A stretch of 64,000 nucleotides of DNA from Brachionus manjavacas (taxonomy: Eukaryota > Rotifera > Eurotatoria > Ploima > Brachionidae): NCBI GenBank assembly GCA_019054805.1, contig JAHQIY010000016.1, positions 868,001 to 932,000 on the forward strand, read 5' to 3'. A program made the translations under genes and the position numbers. The notes under the pieces were generated by a model. The model had not been told where the DNA came from, did no database searches, and saw only the letters and a program-made list of their open reading frames with translations. This document shows, piece by piece, positions 19,576 to 31,800 of this stretch (position 1 is its first letter; each line of letters begins with the position of its first letter).

Positions 19576-22500
19576 CTAAAATTTTGTCCTTTAATCCAAT
19601 CTTATTAAAATAAGAGAGAACTATTGACTGTATTTTAGTTCAATATGAGAAATTTGACACCATGACTAAGCTGGAATTTAAATTGAATTTAATAAAGATA
19701 AAACATTTTGAAAAACTATATTGTTCTATTTCTATACCTCGCTATTTATTAAATTTGGTCTCTTTGATTTTTTGCTCTTGAATTAAATTTTTTTAATCTA
19801 AACCGTTTGCTCGAAAACAATAGCTAGAGATAACTATTGTGAGCTTTAAGTTTTAATTGAAATCAATACGGAAGCACTTAAGTTTATTGAAAATTGCCTA
19901 CCTAAAGTAATCACCATGTAGACATAGTATAAATATTTGACTCTTGTTTCTAAACACTATTTTTCCATCTCTAGGTACTGGATCAAACATAATTCTATGC
20001 TGTAATAACATCTCGGAAATAAATTTATTTAGCTCAAGTAAACAAGCAAAATAAATATGTTTCCGCAAATTTTGATGAAAAAATTTTAAACTTTTGAAGG
20101 CAATCGACCTATTTTTGAATTTTTTTCAAAAGCCGACTGACTCGTTTTATTAATTAACTGTGATGATGATCGATTTGGGCCTCATATGCAAATTTCAGTC
20201 GAATTTAAAAATGGTAAAAACGGTTGTTTCAAAACCGATTTATCATCACTCTAAAAACTCCTCGTTCTGCTTTTGATTCTGTTTTTTATCAAGATCTGTT
20301 CATCTAAAAAAACAAAACAGTACCATGTATCTAAAGCTCACCAAATTCCTAATGAAACAGGAAATTAAAAGCTTTGAACTGTTTAATTATCAATGCCTGT
20401 TTATCTTGATTCTATCACTTCTGGAACTGATTTTGCACTTGAAAATAAAATATCATATATCAAATATTTAGTTGATTTTTTTCAAAAAATAAAATTCTAC
20501 AAAAACTAGATTTACTTTATTTGTAATAATAAATTGCTTTTTTTTAATTTTGAGCCTTGGCTTAATTTTTTGATGTCAGTCCGAAGAGTCTCGCGTTACA
20601 ACCGAGACACCACAGCTATGCCTGACTAGTACTTGAAAAAAATTGAGTCAATTAACACAGGACAACACGTTCAAAGAATTCTTATGAGAAAAAATATCGA
20701 ATAAATTTATTCGTGATAGTTTTGAAAATTTGGCAAAAAAATTATTAATTATTCGGAACCATCTTCCGACACAAAAAATTTTCAGTCGCTCACGCACTTA
20801 CCTTAGGACGCACTAGTCCCTCTAAAACAGTAGGCTTTCTATTTACTTTCAAAGATCGATTTTCGAACATCGATAAAAATGTCAATTGGTTTTTGAAACG
20901 GTAAGCCATAAAAATTGTTAGACTTTTGATAAAAAAAAATTAGAACAAATTTTTTATTAAATATTTTAGAATAAACTTTCAGCAAGTCGTAAAATAAATT
21001 AGCTTTAAATTAACCTAAATCAACTGCTTGATTTAAGGACACTAATTTTACAATTTATCATCAATAGATTGAGTTTTTTTTTGGAATTAAAATTTTGAAA
21101 ACTTTTAAATAGAATTTTTTTTCTACAAAATTAATTTATATTGTAAAATATGTGAGTTGAAATGAAAAAACAATTGAATTAGTCTCTATGAAATAAAATT
21201 CTAAAAAAAACTTTAAAAAAAATTAAATTTTTTGTATAAATAAAATTTTCAAAATATTAAATTTAAAAAAAAAATATCATTTATCTGAATTCTAACTAGT
21301 CTAGCCATAATGATCAGAAAGACTGATTAATCAAAATTTCTTATTCGGTAAAAAGCCGTAAATCGTATTGAGCTCGAAAATCAATCATTTATAGATCGAT
21401 ACGATCAAAGATAATACCATTTGCATGTTTGGTCTATTATTTTAAGAGTAAGCTTGATTCCAATTAGAATATCCAAGATAAAACCTAGTGCAAACACGAA
21501 ATAATTTCCAGCTAAAAATCAAAGATGCTTCTATTGTTGATACAAAAGCTTAAGAGAGGTTTTTTTGAATTTTTATTTGAACAATTTATCTTTTCTTCAA
21601 ATCATTTCCTTTTATTAATTTGAAGCCATTTGACCGAAAATAAATTACCATAAGATATTTGTCTTGTTACAGCTCAGCTAATTTCCTTTAGAATATTTAC
21701 TTAAAAGATGATCAAAAGCGAATACAAATCCCAAGGCATTGTCTAAAGAAAATATTATAAAATTTTTTTTTGATTGATATTTAGCAGAGGCCAATGACCA
21801 CAGACTTTGAGCTTACCGGTTCCATCCGACTAACTTCATGAATTTGCATGAGCTTATTTGAAAACTTTATAAATTCAATTAGACTAATGGCTTTGTCAAA
21901 GGCTGTAATTATCTCCGACTATTGATCGATTTTGTAGACTATTCGGGTCTGAGCATTAGTTTACTTGAAATAAAGCAGGAAATCTTAGCCTGGACTTATT
22001 TGATTTATTTTTTTGAAAGCCGAAAAATTTGACAAATGCCATTTTGAGCCAAATCCTGACTTTGGCTTTTTTATGTCTCAACTTTCTAACAAGGGATGAA
22101 AATAAATTTTTCCTAAATAAAATTGTACAATATTTTCTGAATGTCGCCATTCATTTGGGCTAATTAATGCCATTAAGGGTCATCAAAAGCATTTTAACAT
22201 ATAATATGATCACAGGCCGGATTTGGCTTACCAAAATAATGCTGCTACTGCTGGCCATAAAAAATATAAAAAAAAGAAAAGAAACTAAACTAATTCATGA
22301 TTATTTGATATTGGAAAAAAGTCGTGCTAAATTTTTCTAGCATTTAGATTGACTTGTCATTTAGCTTGATATTTCGAATCAATTATTTAGAATACCAAAC
22401 AGATAAATGTGAGTCTACAGAGCTAAAATTTTTATAAATTAGACCATAGAATAAAGTCTTTTTTAAATTGATTTGTTTGAAATATTTAAATTTCAAATTT

Positions 22501-24109
22501 TATACGAGTTTTTCGAAAGTACTTATGGCTATTTTGTGCCAATATAAGTCATTAGATTTTAATAACAGAAACCATAAGAAATTGTCCGAATATTAATATT
22601 TCCAACCTGTCTGAGAATACCCTCAAAATATTTTGCTTGAAATGAATGATTAAAATTAACAAAAATACTTTTGCACCATTTAATTTAAAAAATTTGGACA
22701 AATTTAATTTAATCCTTTTATTTTAACTTTTTTTAAAAAAAGTATTATTTAGAATGGCTTTATGGTAGAAACTCAAAAAAAAATTATTTAAAAATAAATT
22801 ATGCTTTTCTTATAGAATGATCTAAAAGTGAATCATTTAATTAAAAAAAAAATTGATAAAAGCTTAATTTTACTTTAAACGAATTGTTTAATTTATTTTT
22901 TTTTTAAATAATACAATATGAAAAACTTTAAAGGATCTTAAGTATCCGAAAAGGAATTTAAGCTCTTTTAAGTTTGAATTAATTAAAAAATACAAAAACA
23001 AAACCGCCTGAGTCGATTTACCGTTAATGAATTTGAACAAATATTAACTTCATTATTTATTACTACAAAATCAATTCAATGTTATTAAAATAAGAATACA
23101 ATAATCAAATACTATCTGTTTTGTATCTAAAAATTACAAAAATCCAAATTAATTTCTTGTTTTATTTTTTTTCTTAAATAATTACAAAATTTTACAAAAA
23201 GAGAGTTTATTTTGAAGAAATAATGGGAGGAAGCGGTTTTTATTTGCATGATTTCAAATTCCTGGCTAGCACCTAGGCACTATTAGACTTATCTTATGAA
23301 CTCTCTGCTCGATCAAAAATTTAATTTGTACCAAAATAAAAAAATATTTTTAATGCGGGATACTTCTGTTTATCATGCAAATTATGAAACAATATTAAAA
23401 ATCAATACGAATCAAAAGCCAATTCAAAATTTAGCCATCAACTTGGCAAGTTCTTCTAGGCTCGAAAATTTGAAAAATTGCTACTAATTAGATTCATATT
23501 TGTTTATATAATAGCTTAACAAAAAAAACAAACTCGAATTACTAAGCCAAATATTTGACTCAACTGACCACGCTTTTGGCATTAGACAAGTTTTTTTGAA
23601 AACAAATTTGCTTTTATAATTAGTTTGTATATTTCACTATTTATTTTTAAAAATCAAAAATCCATTCTTTTATTTTATTTTGACAAAGATTTCCTGTTAT
23701 TACTATAACTGTCATTTTCACAAATCATAAAAAATTCACAAGGTATTAACAAATATAGCTCACAAGAGACCATGCTTAAAAATTCAAAAATCTCCAAATC
23801 CATTATTTGCTAATCGAGCATCCGAGTTCATTCCAGATGATTAATTTTTGTTTTTTCAATACTAAAAAATTTAAATTAAATTATTTAAAAGAAAGTGTAT
23901 TTATTGATCTGTGCAAGAATGGTCCGCTTTTCTGACCAACTGAGAAAAAAATTAAAGACAGTGTTTAAATAATTTATTCTATAAAAACAAATGGATTTAA
24001 AAAATCTTTACATTTAGAATTTCTTCAAAAAAAATGTTTGATATGTAGCACATTGTTGTATCTTTTAAAAAGACATTTGATGCATAAACCATTTAGATAG
24101 GAATCTTTT
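19576..24109. other. Intergenic region downstream of UNC5-B
   Basis: About 4.5 kb of AT-rich DNA. Short frames at 21956-22150 (-) and 23296-23487 (+) show no recognisable similarity and have the composition expected of chance frames. A small hairpin, GTCTCG with CGAGAC, lies at about 20588-20608. Nothing else is supported. Confidence 0.45.
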
Positions 24110-27100
24110 CTACATTATATACTTTAGAAATATTTCACGAAACAAAAACTCTTGCGGCGATGAATTGTTCGGACTGTTAATTAATGCATTATTTAACTGA
24201 ATCAAATCACGGCATTTTAATCCGCTAATTGCCTCGAAATAAAGAAGCAACATCTCGGTTGGACTTGATCGAACAGCAAAATAGTTCAAATTCCTTTTGA
24301 AAAAAAAGGAAAAAAATTAACCTACTGAGATATTCTATAGCCATGAAAGGTCTTAAGATTTTTCTCTTAGACTCAGTGTGAGCTTGTTAATTAAAAATCT
24401 AATTATACCTGTTTATGCTCAATTTGTTCGCGAGACCAGTCCAGTTTTTGTCCAACACAAGGGAAATTTGTTTCTTTAAATTTTTATCTATTCTAAAATA
24501 AAATAAAATTAATTTAATAAAAAAAATTATAAATTTTATTTTTTTACTTCAAATAAGTTTTGATTACATTTTTCGGATTCATTATGTCCACATTTTCTCT
24601 AGTATTCCAATTGAAGAAAACTTCTCCTAGATTATCATAGTCCGAATTGTTTATGTTGTAACTAACTGGAACAGAGCATAAAGTCTGCTTATTAACCGTG
24701 GCAATGACTCTACAATTAAGCATTTGCTTTGAATTGTGTCTTGGATGGTTCAATTTTTCCAAAATAAATGAACAATGCAGCAAATGATTCCGTCCTGTCC
24801 AAATATGGCTTAGCGGTATGTCCTGACAATTTACACTATATTTACAATTAAAGAACTCGCTGTTCAAATCTTCTATTCTAATGGTCATTGATTCATTGAA
24901 ATTTGGCAGATTGAATGCTTCACTAGACTCCAAAAGATGACCACCGATCTTTTTTTCATCTCGTAGAACTTCCTGCAATGCCACCAGAAGACCATCGATG
25001 CAATAAATTCTCAGACAAATTTCACTGCTTGTTATACTTGTACTGTAAAAAACCACTAGTCTATACTGCTTGGAAGCTTCTCTAGCCGGCTCACCAAGAA
25101 TACAAAATCTGCCCAATTTTTCGCTCATTAGAACAAGACTAGAATCAACTGAGCTCAAAAAGCTGTCCATATCTTCGGTCCATTCCGGAGCACAGTCATC
25201 AGATGTAGCCGAATAGCACGTTTTAACATTCCATGAGTCAAAATTGTTCGCACAATGATCCATGATCAGGACAACTGGCTTTTTCAGACTTAAATTAGCA
25301 GGTCCTATTTGTATTATCTCTGATAAAAAAGTGCTCTTCTCATTCAATCTTGGCTTATGGCTTTCGTTTCTGCATACTCCAAGATACATTAGAAAGCTTT
25401 GATTCTCTGGCAAAGCACCCTCTGGAATGACCAAACTAATTCCACAGTCCAAAGAGAGCCGAGCGCCGTCACTGCTGACAGTGCCGATGCATGCATCGCT
25501 TAGATCCAGACCAACTGGCAGAAAGCTCTTGAGACCTAAAGACGGCTCGGCAATGTCATAAGCCAACTCTTCATCCTGTCTGTTTTTAATTTGCTGCAAG
25601 TGCGCCAATCTTTCCAAAGTCTGATCGCTTATATTCATGTAAGCGGATTCTTTGGCATTTTTAAAAGTATTTTTATTCTTATTCAAAACAAACTCATTAT
25701 AGGCATAGTTAGAATCATCCAACTCATTGGTCAAGTGAACATAGTCATTGCATACACTTGGGCTTGATGTAATGGTTGTGCTGGTCACATTTTTGGAGGC
25801 TGTTGAGGACAGAGACGCTGAGTTGTTGGTCTTTTTATAAGAGCTGTTTGCCATAATCTGGTAATGCTGGGACAAATTTCCGAGCAGTAGCTGGTTCTCA
25901 AAGTTTTGAGCTCGGTTTGAGTTGGAGTAAATAATCGGTGCCACTGAATCCGAATGAATGGGCAATTTAATTGATGTGTTGTTATTTCGGCAAAAATAGG
26001 AGCCCGAGCCTGACGCGGACCCCTTGGAAAATTTGTAAATAGAACAATTGTCTTCTAGGGGATACTGCTTTTCACATGTGTAATATAAATTAAGATCTGA
26101 ATTGGTTTTGGTTGATTTTTTGGTCCTTTTTAAAACAAAGCACAAAACAATGGCCAGAATGAGAAGACAAGCCAAAAGAATTGATGCTGTGAGACCAATA
26201 CTTAATTTTAAAAATGTTTGATTGAAATAATTTAAATCATTGGGGTTGATTTTGTCAATTTGTTCACTTTTACAGCAATTTCTAATCATTATCTTTTCGC
26301 CAATGCAAAATTTTGTATTCGGCTTATCTAATGAAAATGTTTCCGGATAATCCACATTAACAGACTCGTTTTCACAGTATCTTCTCTTAACCTGCTTACA
26401 ATCATTGCCGCATTTGGACCAACTTGACCATTCCGACCATTTAGGCTCACATGACTTGACTTTGCATTTTCGACTTTGAATCCAAGCTTGATTGCCGCAC
26501 AGCGACACGGAAACATTTTGAGTCAATCCATAAATATTCGATGTTTGACATGATCTAGCTCGTTGTTGGTTGCCAAATCCACATGGACCAGAGCACTCCG
26601 ACCAGTCAGACCACTCGGACCATTGGTATCTCTGGGCTGGATCTTTTTAATTAAAAAAATAAAAATAAATTTCTTTATTCATTTAAAATTAAAATTTTGA
26701 ATTTTTTCAAAAATTTAAAAAATAAATTCAAATTGATAAGAAATTATTTGTCTATTTAAAATTAAAACTAGAAAAAAATGAAAGCGAAAAAAATATTTTT
26801 AAAGTTCATTTTCAATTATTTACCTAGAATAGTTAATCTAGCTGGTTTGCTAATCCTCTTGTCCACAAGATTTGTGGCCACACAAACATAGTCGCCTGAG
26901 TCGGTCATTTTGGACATCAAAATTAAAAGACTATTGTCATTTGAGAGTTTAATTCGTGCCGAATCGGAGCGAGTATTTATCTCTTGACCATCTTTTAGCC
27001 AGTAGACTGACGGTATGGGCTCACCGGCAGGTGTATCACATCTTATCTCAACTGTATCTCCCTCGTAAGCCACTTCATCCATCGGCTCTGACCGAAATTC

Positions 27101-28847
27101 TTCATCCAAAACTTTAAAAAAAAATTAAAATTTAATTTTTTTTTTAATTAAAATTTACAAGCTGGCTTAATTATTGCTTTATTACTAAATATTTTTTCAT
27201 TAAATTTAGAGAAAGCGATGCATTTACAAATTAATCTCATGTGTGCCAAATTAGTGGATGTTGATTCCAAATCTTTGCGATAAACCATTAAAGATAAATG
27301 CTCATATCTAACATTGTTAATCTAAAAAAAAAAGTTTTATTAAAATAAAAAAAACAAGATAATTTTTTTAATCAAAAAGTAATTAGTACCAGCGAAATAT
27401 TTCGATGGGTATCTGATCTAATTCTGTTATTGCATTCAATTTGCATTTGGACAGAATTTTTGGCTTCACACTGAACCAGAACAGGAAGCTCGCCTGTGAG
27501 CAAAATGTCTGCCGGATGCTTGGTAAACTCCAGCTTGTTCATGTCCTCAATATTTTCTTCGTGTCTCAAATAAAATTTGACTCGGGAATTTTTCTCTATA
27601 TTGTTTATACTGATACTGTCACTTATATCTCTTAATTGTCGAAGAGACATGTCATCTAAAAATTGATAAAAAAATCAATCTTTTAATATTCGTCAAAATA
27701 CAAAAAAAAAGAGTAATAAAAAATTTGGCCCATCCCGGACACACTTGACCGCGACACCGAAAGCAATAAACCAGATAAGAAAATTAGATTATTATCTTGT
27801 GAGAAATTTCTTATATAATTCCGAATTTGAACCGGATTTAAGTGTGCTCAAAGTATCACTTAGAAACACAGATTTGCTATCAGTGGTGGCTTGATTGATG
27901 GCAAAACGCTTCCAAGACCCGCCAAATTAATTTTAAAATAATAAACATTCAAATAGCATTTATCATTCGAAAAATAGATCTGGTTGTCTATACGAATCTC
28001 TCTAATTTCGACAGAACGCTGCTTTACCTTAACAATTTCTAGCCAAAATAAATAGTTTTCTAGGCTAAACAAAAGCCCATCTTTAATGACATTAAGCAGA
28101 TAGATAGATGAAGATTTGAATTATTGAATTATCAGCTGGAGTTGAACGTAATCGTGCTTGCAATTAATCTTGAGATGATAAAATCTACCAAGTCTGTCTC
28201 AAAAAACAATTATCATTCACAAAATAAATTATCTTTTCTTATTTTATTATTTTATTAATTTTTTAATTGTGTTCTATGTAGATTCTTGAAGATTTTAAAA
28301 TGTATACAAACTTAAGAGCATATTTACTTATCGAAAATAAATAACATGTTCGATTGTGTTTAATATTAAACTTTTTTTATTAATATTATCCTTTTTTTTC
28401 TTATTTGTGTATCTTTATTTGTGTGCTTTTCCTAATTTGGCAAAACTTAAAATCAATTTAATTTAATTACAGCTGAAATGCAGGACAAAAATTATTCTCA
28501 AATTCATTTCCATAAGCCAAGGCTTATGTTTGTTTAAAATAAGAACAGAAATCTGGTTCTTTAAAAATCGGCTTGAGCAAACACTAAAAGTCTAATTAAA
28601 AACTAAAATTTAATTTAAAAATTTAAAAATACAACTTGTCTAATTAGACAGCTTTTATTTAATAGAAATTTCTTTAATTAGATTTACAATTTTAAATTAG
28701 TTAGTCTGTTCAGTGTTTGAAGCGACCCGATTTTGGGGAGAAAATTTTGATCTTGGACAGATTTAGAGAGAGAGATAAATTACCTGTGTTTTGAGCCCTT
28801 GCGCCCAACACAAAGCAAATTGACAACCAAAGCAAATTTTTCATCAT
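24110..28847 (-). CDS. unc5: UNC5-family netrin receptor (copy B)
   Basis: Seven exons join in phase to 1047 residues: 28847-28784, 27655-27390, 27321-27159, 27111-26824, 26642-24548, 24492-24409, 24293-24110. Exon 1 encodes only the signal peptide (MMKNLLWLSICFVLGARAQN). Exons 2-3 give the first immunoglobulin domain; exon 4 the FRSEP linker and second immunoglobulin domain (YVCVATN). Exon 5 gives two thrombospondin repeats (WSEWSDWSECSGPCG; WSEWSSWSKCGNDC), the membrane helix (about 406-431), ZU5 (about 643-744, CGISLVIPEGALPE) and UPA. Exons 6-7 give the death domain (DKNWTGLANKLSINR, then NLNYFAVRSSPTEMLLLYFE), a very good match to the family. It is a netrin/guidance receptor. It shares domain plan, orientation and death-domain splice phase with copy A, but its first immunoglobulin domain is split by introns that A lacks. 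Confidence 0.93.
27860..28081 (-). other. Coding-like stretch inside UNC5-B intron 1
   Basis: On the minus strand an open frame ends at a stop at 27860 and reads for more than 70 residues, including LENYLFWLEIVKVKQRSVEI, NDKCYLNVYYFKINLAG and LPSIKPPL. Base composition is less AT-biased than the surrounding intron, which argues against chance. No family was recognised, and no matching splice phase to the receptor was found. It could be a decayed transposon fragment, a nested gene piece or an alternative exon. Confidence 0.3.
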
Positions 28848-31800
28848 TTTAAAATATCGAATTTTGTTTTAATTATTTCATATCTAAAGGATAAAATAAA
28901 GATAATTTGTTAAGTCTTGTGCAAGTGATAAAATTTATTAACTATTCCCTTATTGTGAAATAAATTTGCATTCTAGTCTAAATTGATAAAGTTTGTGGTT
29001 TCGAGCATAAAAAAATTTCGTATTCAATAAATTGTATTCAAATAGATTTGACCATTTTTGTAGCTTTCATTAAAGTCTGCTCCCATAGAAAAAAAATAGA
29101 TAATGAACAAATTTGTTTGAATCGTTTATCATTCAAAAAATAAAAATAAAAAGGTGATTTTATTATCTGATTTATGTCAGCACATATAAAAAAATAAACA
29201 ACTCTATATTTTTATTATCTCGGCTTGAATTATGAATTATTGACCCTCTCTTAATCGTACAAATTTGCCCAGTCGCAAAATTTTGTAATATTTTCCAACA
29301 CTTAAAAAATGATTAAAATCCAAACTAAGGTATAATTAAATGATAAAAATTTTGATATTAAACTCTAATTTATCTTGTTTGTTTTGAATTGAGTTGATTT
29401 ACTTGAAATAAATCAATATCAGCAATAAATTAAAGCAAAAATAGCAGTAATTAACCGAGTGTACTTTTTGCCGAGAGCTATAAAGTTTAACAATTTCATA
29501 AGCATAAGCTTCCAAAGAGGCATTAGCTTTAAACCCTATTACATTTACTCCGAATGACTTTAGATTCCGTAGAAATTGATAAATATTAATAGTTTATTTA
29601 ACATAAGTGACACATTCTGTAAATTATTTTTTATTTAAAAATTTAAAAATATTTTAGCAAGAAAAAAAAACATTATGGTTTGCAATCGGAATTGAAATGG
29701 GTGATTTCCTCATGATCCTTTTAGTTTTTTTTAAATACTGAAACTAACTGAAATAAATTTTTAAAAATTATGTTGTTTAAATATACAAGACTTGAAGAAT
29801 ATTATCAAAGATAAAATAAACTAAAAAAAACATTAATTAAAAAGCCATTAACTTAATTTTTGCTTGAAGACAATTTTCTTAGAATTTTTTTGTGACCAAT
29901 ATAACTGCCATTAGCTAAATTACAATATTTTGTCTAATAATCATTGAGATTAGTTTTTTAATATTTTTTATGAAAAAAATTATATCCGCTTTTTCCCATT
30001 TGACTTAGCGGGAGGACGATGAAAAAAAAAGTTATATAACAAGCCGACTTAGCTAATCTAACATGATAAATTGACGTTTTTCTCATTATTTTCCTAGCTA
30101 TGTGGCAAATTTCAAAACAAACAAATTTCAACTATTTTCGAGAGATTTCACTTGTTTTATTCACTTGAAATATTTCATAAATCTTGTTTGATTAAAAACT
30201 TAATTAAAATTTTGCTTTACTGGTTCAAAAATACTGGCTCAAATCAACGCTCACTCCGTAACCAAATTTATAGCACATTTTCCATTTGATTAAAAAAAAA
30301 ACTCCAATTTTTTTATTTAAACTTTTATTCATCATAAAAAAATAAATGAAACGAACTTGAAATTTTTATCTTGTCATCCCAACAAAAATATTTGCTCTCG
30401 TGGGAATTGATGTCATCCTCAAAATTATAAAATTAAAAGTTAATCAAGAAAATTCGGTCTTACTAGCGGAACAAACAAACATGATTAACTATTAAAAATT
30501 AGAATTCCTTTATTTTTTTCCAAATTAATTTTAGCTGCTACCAGCTAGCAGACTCAAGGGTTATTAATTGATATTAAATTATTTTCACCAAAATATGGAA
30601 TCAATGTTTTGAAAAATTCACTTTTAATCAAGGGCCATCCATCACTTTGTTGACTCTGAACAAAACCTTTAGTAAAGATATCAATTGAAGAAATTTAAAA
30701 GAGAGAAAAAAATTCAAACTAGGGACCATCCATTCTCCACTTTTATCTATTCTCAATATTCCTATTCCATTGAGATATTACTGAATATTCAAATAATAAA
30801 AGCCTTTTTCTTATTGTTTCTCAATAGAATTTTTAATTGAGTGTTATATCATTTTATTTGTTTAGCTTTTAAACTACAATCTAAACTATTTTAATGAATT
30901 CTAAAATTACAAACAAGCTTTAAAAGCTACTTGAAAAAATGAGTTAATTTTAGGTAAGTTCCTTGACAGTCATTGAAGTATTGATCGGACAGTTTAGTCC
31001 TGAATTGAACAATTTACCATGCCGAAGCCAGTTTGAACTAGAGTCGGATTTTTCTAGTTTAATTTAAGCTAAATTTCAGCGTTGTACGGCTTGTTTTAAT
31101 GAACAATTTATTAACCATTTTTGAAGTTTCTTCACTTGATATTTTGATTATAAAGCTTGGGAAGAAAATATTACAAAACTTAATAAAGATTTGAAAGCAC
31201 GAATATTTTTAAATGCTATTTGGAATAAACTTATGTCAAATTTTGTTTAATAAAATCTGATACCATCGACATTTAGGACTGATTTCACGCATTGATCATT
31301 AAAATCGATGCTGATTAAGTCTGCTAAGAACTGCTTAGCGAGAACTTGCCCAATTTTGTTCATAATTCACTGTCAGAAATGTTTATCAAATTTTAAATGT
31401 AACCCTTTTTTTAAATAGAAACTAATCAAGCATCACTTCCCAAGCTATTGATAAGCTTGGTCTAACAAGGCATCAATAGTGCTGCAAATGTGGAGCAATC
31501 AAGTCCAATCAGGTGTGTAAATGTATGAGATTTTGGAATTATTTTTGGTCATTTAAACCCTATTTGAAAATTAATTTAACCAGAAGTAATTTAATGAACT
31601 GAATTAATTTTTTTTCAAAATCTAGTTAAAAATCGCTGATTATCGACAATTTGTTTGATCACTTTTGTACTACCTTTTGGAATATCAGAAATTAAAAAAA
31701 CTAGGCTATTTTATTATGGTCAATATTTTGTTCACGAGGCTATTTCGACAACTTAAAACGAATTTACTCTTTACTTTTTTTTATGACTTGTTGATACAGG

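Noticed and set aside
20580-20615. Small structured RNA at the GTCTCG/CGAGAC hairpin
   Set aside because: A single 6-bp stem with a 9-base loop is expected by chance in a region of this size.
23296-23487. 63-codon plus-strand frame as a small gene
   Set aside because: No recognisable motif and typical chance-frame composition.
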